From the NCBI GenBank assembly GCA_018401455.1, contig JAGYKU010000015.1, forward strand, positions 1 through 50,875: a stretch of DNA of 50,875 nucleotides, in the 5' to 3' direction. The notes below the pieces were generated by a model. The model ran no database searches. It worked only from the letters and a program-made list of their open reading frames with translations, and was not told the DNA's origin. A program made the position numbers and the translations under genes. Within the stretch, counting starts at the first letter, position 1. The number at the start of each line of letters is the position of its first letter. This document shows positions 17,701-25,638 of this stretch, piece by piece. The DNA comes from Flavobacteriales bacterium (lineage in GTDB: Bacteria > Bacteroidota > Bacteroidia > Flavobacteriales_D > Parvicellaceae).

Positions 17701-18531
17701 TTATAATGGAAAAGTAATCACTGGATGAAATAAGTGATTCACAATATCTTTGGAAACGCTATGTTTGAAAAGTGAAGCAATCCCTTTTTGTTGTGACGAA
17801 CCTAAGATAATCAAATCTATATTTCTTTCTTGACAAAATCTACTTACACCATTTTCAACACTTTTGTCATTATAAATTTGAAACTCGTAGTTTTTAAACT
17901 CATTTATAGTAGCGCAATTTTGCATATTAGACAAAATTGTTTCTTGGCTTTCGCTATTATCTCTATTGATGTAAAGCATAATTATTTTTGCATCAAAGGC
18001 ATCTGCAATTTCATTGACAAGCGTAAAATTCAATTTTTCTTTTTGGTGATAATCACTTACAAACAAAAACTCTTTGATGGATAGATTAGAACGGTCGCAC
18101 TTTAGTGAAAGTACAGGAATTCTGGAATGATTGGCAATGTATTCGGTATGAGAACCTACCATCTTATCTTTCCAATCCCAGACACCTCTGGTTCCCATCA
18201 CAACCAGTTCTATATCATTGTTTTCTATGAAAGATAGAATAACCTGATTTACATTTCCTACTGCACTATGCATTGATTTTACCAAATTCTTATCCTTTGC
18301 CCATTCTATTAAAGCCTCTTTTCTTTGGTCTCTTTCTTTGTATAAATCAGAATAATCGCTTTCTCCATCATCTATGAGGTAGCCATTATCATCCAAAATA
18401 GCAGACGGGTTTGATTCTATAACTGACAAAAGTGTAATTGAAGCATTCATTTTTGCTGCTAATTGCGATGCAATAGAATATGCAAATTCTCCGAATTCGT
18501 CAAGATTTGTAGGGATAAGAATATTTTTCAT
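17701..18531 (-). CDS. universal stress protein, two tandem UspA domains
   Basis: 276 residues, the length of a tandem UspA protein. Domain 1 (1-~148) begins MKNILIPTNLDEFGEFAYSIA and has the ATP-loop-like VVMGTRGVWDWKDKMVGSHTEYI. Domain 2 (~153-276) begins IKEFLFVSDYHQKEKLNFTLV and has the shorter IILGSSQQKGIASLFKHSVS. Such proteins are cytoplasmic and bind ATP or other small molecules during stress. It lies downstream of the sulfur cluster but is separated from it by a strong terminator, so it is probably transcribed on its own. Confidence 0.9.
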   Translation of the reverse strand: MKNILIPTNLDEFGEFAYSIASQLAAKMNASITLLSVIESNPSAILDDNGYLIDDGESDYSDLYKERDQRKEALIEWAKDKNLVKSMHSAVGNVNQVILSFIENNDIELVVMGTRGVWDWKDKMVGSHTEYIANHSRIPVLSLKCDRSNLSIKEFLFVSDYHQKEKLNFTLVNEIADAFDAKIIMLYINRDNSESQETILSNMQNCATINEFKNYEFQIYNDKSVENGVSRFCQERNIDLIILGSSQQKGIASLFKHSVSKDIVNHLFHPVITFPL

Positions 18532-18553
18532 ACTTCTTTTCTAATTTTAAAAA

Positions 18554-18589
18554 ACAAAACCCAATCAAAAAGTTGCGATTGGGTTTTGT
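18554..18589 (-). terminator. Rho-independent terminator after the metallo-beta-lactamase/rhodanese gene
   Basis: A 13-bp perfect stem (acaaaacccaatc with gattgggttttgt, loop of 10 nt) lies 10 bp beyond the stop of the upstream gene, and on the minus strand it is followed by a run of T. It ends the sulfur cluster before the Usp gene. Confidence 0.88.
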
Positions 18590-18598
18590 AATGATTAT

Positions 18599-20011
18599 TT
18601 ATAATAAAGTAGTTGGACAAACATAGTCAGTAAGAGAAAAAAGTTCGCTTTTTTTGATTGATGTAAATCCACCTAATATATTTACAAGATTATTGTATCC
18701 TTTTCCTTTAAGAATTGAGATAAATATCACAGAGCGGTAGCCACCAGCACAGTGAATGTAATTCTTTTCTGCATTGCCAATTAATTTGATACTTTCGTTG
18801 ATATAATCAAGAGGAGCGTTAATTACATTTTCGATATGTTCGCTTTGATATTCACTTGCTTTTCTTACGTCAACTATTTTAGCGTCTTTAATTTTTGACA
18901 GTTCATTTGCATCGATATTTTCTATGGTATCTATATTTTTTCCAGAAATTTTCCATGCTTCGATACCTCCTTTCAAATATCCTCTCACATTGTCGTATCC
19001 AACTCTAGCCATTCTTGTCACCACTTCTTCAATTCTATCTTCATCTGCAACAATAATGATGTTTTGTTTTACATCTTCTACAATGGTTCCCAACCAAGTA
19101 GCAAAACTACCATCAATTCCAATAAAAATTGAACCAGAAACGAAACCTTTTACAAATTCACTTTCAGAACGCGTATCGATAACAACAGCATTTTCCTCTT
19201 TAAAAACTACTTCAAACTCATCTGGTGTCAAACCTTTTGTACCTTTCTCCATGATACTGTCCAAACTTTCATATCCATTGATATTGATCATTACGTTTTG
19301 AGGAAAATATCCCGGAGGAGGGGTCAATCCATCAAGTAATTCAGCCACAAACTCTTCTCTAGTCATATCGGCTCTTAATGCGTAATTCGTTTTCTTTTGA
19401 TTACCTAAAGTATCAAAAGTTTCGCTACTCATATTTTTACCACAAGCACTTCCTCTTCCATGATTTGGATAGACAATAATATCATCTGAAAGTGGCATAA
19501 TTTTGTTTCTCAAAGAATCATAAAGATGGTTAGCTAATTTTTCTTGTGTAAGTTCCGCAATAACCTTTTGAGCCAAATCAGGTCTTCCCACATCTCCAAT
19601 AAACAAAGTATCACCTGTAAAAATGGCTTTTTCTATACCATTTTCATCTCTTAGAAGATAACATGAACTTTCCATTGTATGTCCTGGTGTGTGTAATACT
19701 TCTATGGTAATATTTCCCAACTTAAAAACCTGTCCATCTTGTGCTACAATTTTATCAAAACCTGTGGGCATTGTAGTTGGTCCATAAACAATTTGTGCCC
19801 CTGTTTTTTTGGCTAAATCTATATGCCCCGAAACAAAATCTGCGTGAAAATGTGTTTCAAAAATATACTTAATTTTAGCATTATCTTTATTTGCCATTTC
19901 AATGTAAGGCTCAGATTCTCTAAGAGGATCTATAATTGCTACTTCTCCATTAGATTCAATGTAATAAGCTGCTTCTGCAAGACAACTTGTGTAAATTTGT
20001 TCGATTTTCAT
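18599..20011 (-). CDS. metallo-beta-lactamase / double rhodanese protein (persulfide dioxygenase-like)
   Basis: 470 residues. Residues 1-~245 are a metallo-beta-lactamase fold with THFHADFVSGH (His54, His56, Asp58, His63), LHTPGHTMES and FTGDTLFIGDVGRPD, close to ETHE1/BlhA-type persulfide dioxygenases. Residues ~260-355 are a first rhodanese domain without the active cysteine (IIIVADEDRIEE at that site). Residues ~365-465 are a second rhodanese domain with an intact loop, HCAGGYRS. The likely role is oxidation of glutathione- or protein-bound persulfide to sulfite in the cytoplasm. The neighbouring TauE/SafE exporter and YeeE transporters support sulfur or sulfite handling. It has its own promoter with a putative activator site. 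Confidence 0.92.
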   Translation of the reverse strand: MKIEQIYTSCLAEAAYYIESNGEVAIIDPLRESEPYIEMANKDNAKIKYIFETHFHADFVSGHIDLAKKTGAQIVYGPTTMPTGFDKIVAQDGQVFKLGNITIEVLHTPGHTMESSCYLLRDENGIEKAIFTGDTLFIGDVGRPDLAQKVIAELTQEKLANHLYDSLRNKIMPLSDDIIVYPNHGRGSACGKNMSSETFDTLGNQKKTNYALRADMTREEFVAELLDGLTPPPGYFPQNVMININGYESLDSIMEKGTKGLTPDEFEVVFKEENAVVIDTRSESEFVKGFVSGSIFIGIDGSFATWLGTIVEDVKQNIIIVADEDRIEEVVTRMARVGYDNVRGYLKGGIEAWKISGKNIDTIENIDANELSKIKDAKIVDVRKASEYQSEHIENVINAPLDYINESIKLIGNAEKNYIHCAGGYRSVIFISILKGKGYNNLVNILGGFTSIKKSELFSLTDYVCPTTLL

Positions 20012-20052
20012 AACTGTAATATTTTATTTTAATATTTATTAACTTCTTACGA

Positions 20053-20096
20053 CAAAGATAGGAATGCGAAAGATATCTATCTGTTACATAAGCTAC
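20053..20096 (-). promoter_or_regulatory. promoter of the metallo-beta-lactamase gene with FNR-like palindrome
   Basis: The minus strand has TATCTTTG (20060-20053), matching TAnnTTTG, 41 bp upstream of the ATG. A GTTAC-ATAA-GCTAC palindrome (20083-20096, plus-strand reading) is centred 36.5 bp upstream of the G of that box. No -33 TTTG is present. The same layout occurs upstream of the yeeE gene at 23533. Confidence 0.55.
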
Positions 20097-20890
20097 ATGA
20101 CTTCAGAGAGTACGATATAAATTCCCATCACTAAAACAAACCAACCAAATCCTTTTTTGAGTTGTTTCCCATCTATAAATTTATTGAGATACATTCCTAG
20201 AAAAATTCCTACAACGGAAATAGAAGTAAACACAAGTAAAAAAGTCCATTCGATTTCTAAATTTTGAACATCTCCAATAAATCCAATCAAAGACTTTGCT
20301 GCGATAATCATAAGAGAAGTAGCAACTGCTTTTTTCATTGGTAATTTGGCGAACAAAACCAAAGCAGGAATAATTAAAAACCCACCGCCTGCACCAACAA
20401 GTCCTGTAAGTAAGCCAACAACAGAACCTTCAATAAGAATCAAAGGATAATTATAGGTAATTGTTTCATTTTCGTTGGCTTCATCTTTTCTACCTTTTAT
20501 CATAGAATATGAGGCCAAAAGCATAATCAATCCAAAAAATATCATGATTCCAATATTTTTGGTAACCATGAAATTTCCAACGCTAAACAATTCATCTGGA
20601 ATAGCAGGTACGATAAATTTTCTTGTAAGATACACTGCAATAAAAGCTGGAATAGCGAAAATTATTCCCGTCTTGAAATCTACCATTCCTTTTTTTGCAT
20701 TAACTATCGCTCCCACTAAAGCTGCTGAACCCACCACAAATAAAGAATATGCTGTGGCTTGAATGGGATCAATGCTCAAAATATAAACGAAAATTGGAAC
20801 TGTCAATATAGAACCTCCACCTCCAATAAGCCCCAAAACAACACCTATTAAAAGTGCTCCAAAATAACCAGCGATTTCAATTAATTCCAT
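20093..20890 (-). CDS. TauE/SafE family sulfite/anion exporter
   Basis: 265 residues with about eight hydrophobic helices. Two family repeats are visible, each starting with a glycine-rich motif: LLIGVVLGLIGGGGSILTVP near residue 15 and VVGLLTGLVGAGGGFLIIPA near 165. Members export sulfite, sulfoacetate or related anions through the inner membrane. Here it probably removes the sulfite made by the next gene, 81 bp downstream. That gap contains a promoter, so the two genes can also be transcribed separately. Confidence 0.93.
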   Translation of the reverse strand: MELIEIAGYFGALLIGVVLGLIGGGGSILTVPIFVYILSIDPIQATAYSLFVVGSAALVGAIVNAKKGMVDFKTGIIFAIPAFIAVYLTRKFIVPAIPDELFSVGNFMVTKNIGIMIFFGLIMLLASYSMIKGRKDEANENETITYNYPLILIEGSVVGLLTGLVGAGGGFLIIPALVLFAKLPMKKAVATSLMIIAAKSLIGFIGDVQNLEIEWTFLLVFTSISVVGIFLGMYLNKFIDGKQLKKGFGWFVLVMGIYIVLSEVM

Positions 20891-21161
20891 TTATCTTTTT
20901 TTTAAGTTATTCCGCAAAGGACGCAACTCTCAATTTGGCTCACAGCAACTTTTGTTACATAATAAGTATTGAACATGAGTTCGACATAAGAACAGTATTA
21001 CTACGTATTTAAATTTTTGATAGTGAATCATTTAATCTTTTTTATTTTTTCTTTAAAATTTATTTTTGAGTAAAAAATCTAGTTTTTTGCCATTTTTGCC
21101 AGTAAACATCAATCTTCTTCGTTTTAATTTCTATCAATAACTCGTTATTGAAAATTAAAAA

Positions 21162-21573
21162 TCAATGTGGCAACTTATGTTTGACAAGACCATATAAAAA
21201 AGTACCAAATGTAGCACTAATTATTACAATTCCAATTGTCCATACACCTTTCCCCAACAAAACAAACATAGGGCCTGGACAAGCACCTGTCATTGCCCAT
21301 CCCAAACCAAAAATAGTTCCGCCAATTAAATATCTATAAACGCTAACTGTTTTGGGTGTAAATTTTATTTCTTGACCGTGAATGTTCTTAACTTTATATT
21401 TTTTTATCAATTGAACAGACAAAAACCCAACATTACAGCAGAACCAATTACACCATACATGTGAAACGATTCGAATCTAAACATTTCATAAATTCTATAC
21501 CATGAAATAATTTCTGCCTTGCTCATGATGATTCCAAAAAGAATCCCAACTATTAAAACTTTACAAACTTCAT
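21162..21573 (-). pseudogene. YeeE/YedE family transporter, frameshifted
   Basis: Three frames together encode a complete small YeeE/YedE half-transporter. An ATG at 21573 reads MKFVKF. A second frame then carries [15 protein letters not shown] and [26 protein letters not shown] third carries [20 protein letters not shown] and GWAMTGACPGPMF with the family's CPGP cysteine. Each shift is repaired by adding one base to a homopolymer (A run at 21555-21558 and A run at 21421-21425, plus-strand coordinates). It may be a young pseudogene or carry two homopolymer sequencing errors. The family imports thiosulfate or moves sulfur-containing compounds. It sits 16 bp after the porin gene. Confidence 0.82.
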
Positions 21574-21589
21574 TGATTACTTATTTATT

Positions 21590-22963
21590 TTAAAAATTTA
21601 TATTTGTTATCACGTTAAATTGATGAAAATTAAGATTGTTAAATGCCTGTTCATCACTTATTTTATTGTCCAATGCCAACCTATAAATGTACAAAAACTT
21701 CATTTCCAAACCATCTAGTTTTTTTGCAAAATGATACGTCAAATCTAAGTTAAATTGTTGATAGGAAGGTAAATCGTATTTATTCAATGTCAAATCATTT
21801 TTAACATTCATTCTTTGCCAATCCAATTGAGTGACTAATTTGCCTATACTCTTACTTAAAGAAATTCTTGTGCTGAGTGCATCTCCAAATCCTTCTATTT
21901 GACTTCTCGGTATAAAAGTAAAAAAAGGATCTACTCCAAATTCTCTAGGAAAAAGATACCTTCCTCCATCAAAAACTTTAGTACAACTGGTTTCAATATT
22001 AAATAATTTGAATCGGTAACCGAATCTTCCACTTATCACATTTGTTTGCTCGTCAAGTTGATAAAATCTGTTTTGAATTTCTGATGAACCTCCATTTCCT
22101 ATTGACATTTGATGCATATACATCAATCCTGCATAGTAAATGCTATCTTTATCAAAATCTATTCGTCCAATAGACGTATTATTGACATTGTCCAAATTAT
22201 AATTCCAATATGAAATATTTATTTGTTTCATCAATTGATATTCAAACCCAAAAATTCCAAGACCACTTGATTGAATTTTGTTTCGATAATTGGCATTAGA
22301 ACCATCTGGCAAAAATCCATTGTCATAAATTCCTACAGCATCTTGAATACTATACCAATGCGTAACAGATCTTGGCGATGATTTGACAAACCAAGCAAAT
22401 GATGTTTTTAATTTTTTGGGTGAATAATGTGCCTGAATGCCTGAAAAAACTTTAGGTTTCATTCTCCCATCATGAGGATGAACCATAGGAGTTTTCATTT
22501 GCATTTTTCCGATAACAAGATTCAAATTTTTATAATCATAATTGACATATAACGCCTCTAACCTATCCATGTTGTCGTAATTTGATTTGTTTTCAATGTC
22601 AAACAATTGTCTTTCAAACTTTGACATTCCTCCTACTTTTTGATCAGCATCTGTGAGGTCGTTTGAAAATAATCGATATACAAACAGCCCGCTTATACCC
22701 ACGCTAAACCCTTTGATAGCATGTGTTTGGTAGTGAACTGTTGCGCCAGCAGCATTGGCATAGTAATCGTGAAGCAAACCTTGATTCAATGTAGCCATTG
22801 TAAAATTTCTCACTTGTCCTGAAAAATGCCCTTTTTGAAAAACATGAACTAATTTTTTACATTCTGTAGTATCATTTTGATTTTCAGACATACTTCCATA
22901 AGCATTCTGACTCCACAAAAAGGCGAATGAAAATAAAATATATATGTGAAAAATAATTTTCAA
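21590..22963 (-). CDS. OprD-like outer membrane porin
   Basis: 457 residues. A signal peptide (to about residue 23) is followed by a mature part made of alternating amphipathic strands, with many aromatic strand ends and a terminal strand ending in Asn-Ile-Asn-Phe. The segment around residues 40-70 (HFSGQVRNFTMATLNQG, YYANAAGATVHYQTHAIKGFSVG) is typical of OprD-family specific porins of Bacteroidota. It probably lets a small sulfur compound into the periplasm for the YeeE transporters that flank it on both sides (12 and 16 bp spacing). The substrate cannot be read from the sequence. Confidence 0.85.
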   Translation of the reverse strand: MKIIFHIYILFSFAFLWSQNAYGSMSENQNDTTECKKLVHVFQKGHFSGQVRNFTMATLNQGLLHDYYANAAGATVHYQTHAIKGFSVGISGLFVYRLFSNDLTDADQKVGGMSKFERQLFDIENKSNYDNMDRLEALYVNYDYKNLNLVIGKMQMKTPMVHPHDGRMKPKVFSGIQAHYSPKKLKTSFAWFVKSSPRSVTHWYSIQDAVGIYDNGFLPDGSNANYRNKIQSSGLGIFGFEYQLMKQINISYWNYNLDNVNNTSIGRIDFDKDSIYYAGLMYMHQMSIGNGGSSEIQNRFYQLDEQTNVISGRFGYRFKLFNIETSCTKVFDGGRYLFPREFGVDPFFTFIPRSQIEGFGDALSTRISLSKSIGKLVTQLDWQRMNVKNDLTLNKYDLPSYQQFNLDLTYHFAKKLDGLEMKFLYIYRLALDNKISDEQAFNNLNFHQFNVITNINF

Positions 22964-22975
22964 TGCAATATTAAT

Positions 22976-23533
22976 TTAGAGAATATAAGGCAAAATAAGA
23001 TGCGTCATTGCTAAGCCACCAATAAAAAACCCAACCACAGCAATCAGTGAAGGCAATTGTAAATCACTCAACCCGCTAATAGCATGTCCAGAGGTACAAC
23101 CTCCAGCATATCTAGTTCCAAAACCTACTAATACACCTCCTATTATAAGTATCAACCAACCTTGAATTGAGTAGAGTGCTTCTATGCCAAATATTTTTTC
23201 TGGCAAATAAGAACTTCCTGCATTTTGGATGCCCAATTCGCTCAAGTTCTCAATTGTTTTAGGATTAAGATCTATTGTAGTTTCGAGCGTAAGGAAATAA
23301 TGACTCAAAAAACCACCAATTACAGCACCCAAAATAAACACTAAATTCCATGCTTGTGTTTTCCAATCAAATTTGAAAAAATCATTAATTTTTCCTGCTC
23401 CCGCAATGGTACACATAGTTCGAAGATTCGATGAAACACCAAATGAAGTTCCAAAAAATAAGAGTAAAACCATTACAAGCGCAATTATTGGACCTGCTAC
23501 ATACCAAGGCCAAGGTTGATAAATCCATTCCAT
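22976..23533 (-). CDS. YeeE/YedE family sulfur transporter
   Basis: 185 residues from the ATG at 23533, the usual family start (MEWIYQPWPWYVAGP). The frame to 23566 would run through the promoter box. Four to five hydrophobic helices are visible, with a cysteine in LRTMCTIAGAG and another in the signature GTRYAGGCTSGHAISGLSDLQ, the conserved cysteines that carry thiosulfate or sulfur in YeeE. It is the first gene of the porin operon, and the frameshifted half-transporter downstream would be its usual partner. A promoter with a putative FNR-like site lies just upstream. Confidence 0.93.
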   Translation of the reverse strand: MEWIYQPWPWYVAGPIIALVMVLLLFFGTSFGVSSNLRTMCTIAGAGKINDFFKFDWKTQAWNLVFILGAVIGGFLSHYFLTLETTIDLNPKTIENLSELGIQNAGSSYLPEKIFGIEALYSIQGWLILIIGGVLVGFGTRYAGGCTSGHAISGLSDLQLPSLIAVVGFFIGGLAMTHLILPYIL

Positions 23534-23563
23534 AATTAATGTATTTGTATTTGTAAATTGGCG

Positions 23564-23607
23564 CAAAGGTAATTCCCAAAATGATGTACTTTGGTAACAT
23601 TAGTTAC
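23564..23607 (-). promoter_or_regulatory. promoter of the yeeE-porin operon with FNR-like palindrome
   Basis: The minus strand has TACCTTTG (23571-23564), matching TAnnTTTG, 31 bp upstream of the ATG. A perfect inverted repeat GTAAC-ATTA-GTTAC (23594-23607) is centred 36.5 bp upstream of the G of the box, the same distance as at 20089.5. No -33 TTTG is present, which fits an activator-dependent promoter. Confidence 0.6.
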
Positions 23608-23671
23608 GAAACTAAAGAATCATCCAAACATTTTTTGAACAATGTAAAAATCAAAATGTAAAAAATATAAA

Positions 23672-24391
23672 TCATGGCAATCTTTTAGATTGTTTTTCCA
23701 CTGTTTCTACCAAGTTTTTTTGTGCCTGATCATAGGTCTGAATGTCAATAAAATCTCCATTTCCTTTATTTGCCAATTCTATCATCAAAGGAATGTGTGA
23801 GGTTTTGTTTTTGATACCAATGATACTCATATTGACCCCTTTTTTACTAAATTTCTTTGCCATTTTATATGAATTATTATCGCCAAAATTCAAAATACCG
23901 TCTGTTGCCATAAAAACTTGATTGTTGCCATCGACTAAAAAATTATTTTCTGCCTGAGCATACGCTTTTTCGAGTCCTTTTGCACCATCAGTCATTCCTT
24001 GTGCTTTTAAATTTTGAATGATACTAATCACCGAATCTTTGTCTGCACCAGAGGTTGTTTCCAATATGATGTTTGCATTGCTAGCATAAGAAACCAATGT
24101 AATTTTATCCTCCGGGCGCAAAATTTTGGTCAATTCTATCATAGATGCTTTCAGTAAATCTAATTTACCTCCTTGATTCATCGAAGACGAAATATCAACT
24201 AAAAACACAATATTATTAGGTTTATATTCTGCCAAAGAAAAATCAGTATCATTGGCATTATTAATTTTGGTCTCATCTTTAATTTCTTCTAATGGAGTTT
24301 CTTCTTCTTTTATTTCTTCTAGTATTTTAGTTGTAGTTTCCTTTTCTTCATTGGGTATAATGTAAACAATTTCCTCTTCTTCTTCCTCCAA
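23672..24391 (-). CDS. VWA-domain protein, 3' part of a frameshifted gene
   Basis: 239 residues as an isolated frame. There is no good start: it would use TTG inside a run of Glu codons. Residues ~60-230 are a von Willebrand factor A domain with the MIDAS motif DISSSMN and the later ATDG aspartate. This frame continues upstream, in register, through a Glu-rich linker to a 7-base homopolymer at 24449-24455. Removing one base joins it to the DUF1573-like gene that ends at 24348, giving one protein of about 480 residues: signal peptide, Ig-like domain, PEGA-like domain, acidic linker, VWA. I infer a single gene. As read, it is split. Confidence 0.8.
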   Translation of the reverse strand: MEEEEEEIVYIIPNEEKETTTKILEEIKEEETPLEEIKDETKINNANDTDFSLAEYKPNNIVFLVDISSSMNQGGKLDLLKASMIELTKILRPEDKITLVSYASNANIILETTSGADKDSVISIIQNLKAQGMTDGAKGLEKAYAQAENNFLVDGNNQVFMATDGILNFGDNNSYKMAKKFSKKGVNMSIIGIKNKTSHIPLMIELANKGNGDFIDIQTYDQAQKNLVETVEKQSKRLP

Positions 24392-25118
24392 GATTTCTTC
24401 GGGAACAGTTGCTACAATAAGTTCTTCCTCTTCTTTTATGATTCTCTCTTTTTTTCAAAGGAATTATGACAATGTTATTTTTTCTATTGACATAAGTTCC
24501 TATTTCATTAGGAAGATAATTTTCATTTTCTGCAATAAAATAGTAATATCCCAGTGGAACTTTTTTAGACACATACCCCTTTTTTTGAGTGTCGAGTGTT
24601 TCGTTCAAAAGTCCATTTTGGATGACTTTTATTTTTGAATGGGGCAACAATTCTCGTGTATCGGCATCAATCACTTTGATGGTAAAGTCAAACTCAGGAG
24701 TGGTATTCGCATTTTGCTGACTAAAACTAGGACACGAAATGTTTTGAGCCATGGGAAGCTCATCTACAAAACCTGAAAAGTGAACCGTTTGTGGCTTATC
24801 GTAATTGCTAAAATGAACATCAAATTTTTCGTGAAAAGCACCTTTTTTGTCCGGATTAAACAAAACTCTGATATAAACTGTACTATCTGGATAAATGGTT
24901 TTGTTACTGTAATGTATTTGAAATCTTTTGTCAACATCCGAACGAAAAATATAGGCTTTTTCTTTCCCTATATTTTTCACAGGAATATCCAAATAATCAC
25001 TTCCCGCTGCTGTAATCACCCCCATATCATAGGGCGCATCCACAAAAACAATTTGCGATTTCACCGAATGAAAACACAACATTATTACCGCCAGAAAAAA
25101 TAATTTCAAATTTTGCAT
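24348..25118 (-). CDS. secreted DUF1573-like/PEGA-like protein, 5' part of a frameshifted gene
   Basis: 256 residues as read. The signal peptide MQNLKLFFLAVIMLCFHSVKSQ is followed by a DUF1573/ASH-like Ig domain (~25-125: PYDMGVITAAGSDYLDIPVKN, YIRVLFNPDKKGAFHEKFDVHF). A small beta domain comes next (~145-225: FTIKVIDADTRELLPHSKIKV, PLGYYYFIAEN), like PEGA or carboxypeptidase regulatory domains. After IIPLKK the frame becomes Arg- and Cys-rich and ends 40 residues later, unlike the rest. The shift lies at the homopolymer 24449-24455, and the VWA frame continues the protein. Probably periplasmic or surface exposed. Confidence 0.8.
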   Translation of the reverse strand: MQNLKLFFLAVIMLCFHSVKSQIVFVDAPYDMGVITAAGSDYLDIPVKNIGKEKAYIFRSDVDKRFQIHYSNKTIYPDSTVYIRVLFNPDKKGAFHEKFDVHFSNYDKPQTVHFSGFVDELPMAQNISCPSFSQQNANTTPEFDFTIKVIDADTRELLPHSKIKVIQNGLLNETLDTQKKGYVSKKVPLGYYYFIAENENYLPNEIGTYVNRKNNIVIIPLKKRENHKRRGRTYCSNCSRRNLGGRRRGNCLHYTQ

Positions 25119-25231
25119 AGGTTCAGTTTACGGAAGTTCTTCAAATAAGTTTTACAAATTCCCTTCCTTTATAATTAAAAAGGATAGAATGGGTACTAGA
25201 AGTGAAACAATAAACGAAACTAAACGCGCTT

Positions 25232-25381
25232 GGTCAGTTCGAGTAGTTCGCCAAATGGCGAATTGTATCGAGAAGCGAGGGGAGTTTGGCTCTTTCCATG
25301 TTGGTCTCGATACAACTTTCTATTTTACAATCGATTTTTTCAAAATCAATGTAAAATATACGAAACCCACTCGACCTGACC
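25232..25381. repeat. intergenic cloverleaf-like palindromic element
   Basis: An outer 13-bp stem (25232-25244 with 25369-25381, one mismatch) encloses three further hairpins. These are ttcgcc/ggcgaa at 25247-25262, ttgtatcgaga/tctcgatacaa at 25263-25273 and 25305-25315 (11 bp perfect), and tattttaca/tgtaaaata at 25321-25329 and 25350-25358. It lies between divergent genes in a ~520-bp gap. A short open frame across it is an accident of the repeat. The rest of the gap is AT-rich and holds only the promoter of the next gene. Confidence 0.75.
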
Positions 25382-25602
25382 TTGACTTTTTGTTTTAAAC
25401 TATTTTGAGTCTTATTCTAAAACCTTAATGTTGGTTAAATTTGTTTAATGGTATAAAAGCGGATATACATTTATTTTTTTTTAAAAATCGAAATATTGTC
25501 CCAAACCAAAAACAATCAGCGAAAAACATAAAAATCAGCATCATCTGTGTTCTTTGATTTGAAGTCCTCTTTTGACATTCCTTTCTTTGTTTTACAGTTT
25601 TC

Positions 25603-25634
25603 TTGCGCTAATCAGATTATATCACTTATTTTTG
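25603..25634 (+). promoter_or_regulatory. promoter with -33 TTG and -7 TATTTTTG, probably leaderless
   Basis: TTG at 25603-25605 is followed after 21 nt by TATTTTTG at 25627-25634. The ATG of the membrane-protein gene is at 25639, only 4 nt after the box, so the transcript should start at or near the A of the ATG. Confidence 0.55.
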
Positions 25635-25638
25635 CACT

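Noticed and set aside
20954-20967. Third FNR-like site upstream of the TauE gene
   Set aside because: Only the left half (GTTACATAA) matches. The best -7-like box (20915-20922) has a poor first half and lies at a different distance (45.5 bp) from the other two.
23672-25118. Programmed ribosomal frameshift between the Ig-like and VWA frames
   Set aside because: The shift needed is +1 at an A run, no classical slippery heptamer in the right frame or downstream structure is visible, and similar homopolymer lesions occur nearby. Simple indel or sequencing error is more likely.
25189-25398. Small plus-strand open frame of 69 codons
   Set aside because: It lies across the palindromic element; the translation reflects the inverted repeats and not a protein.
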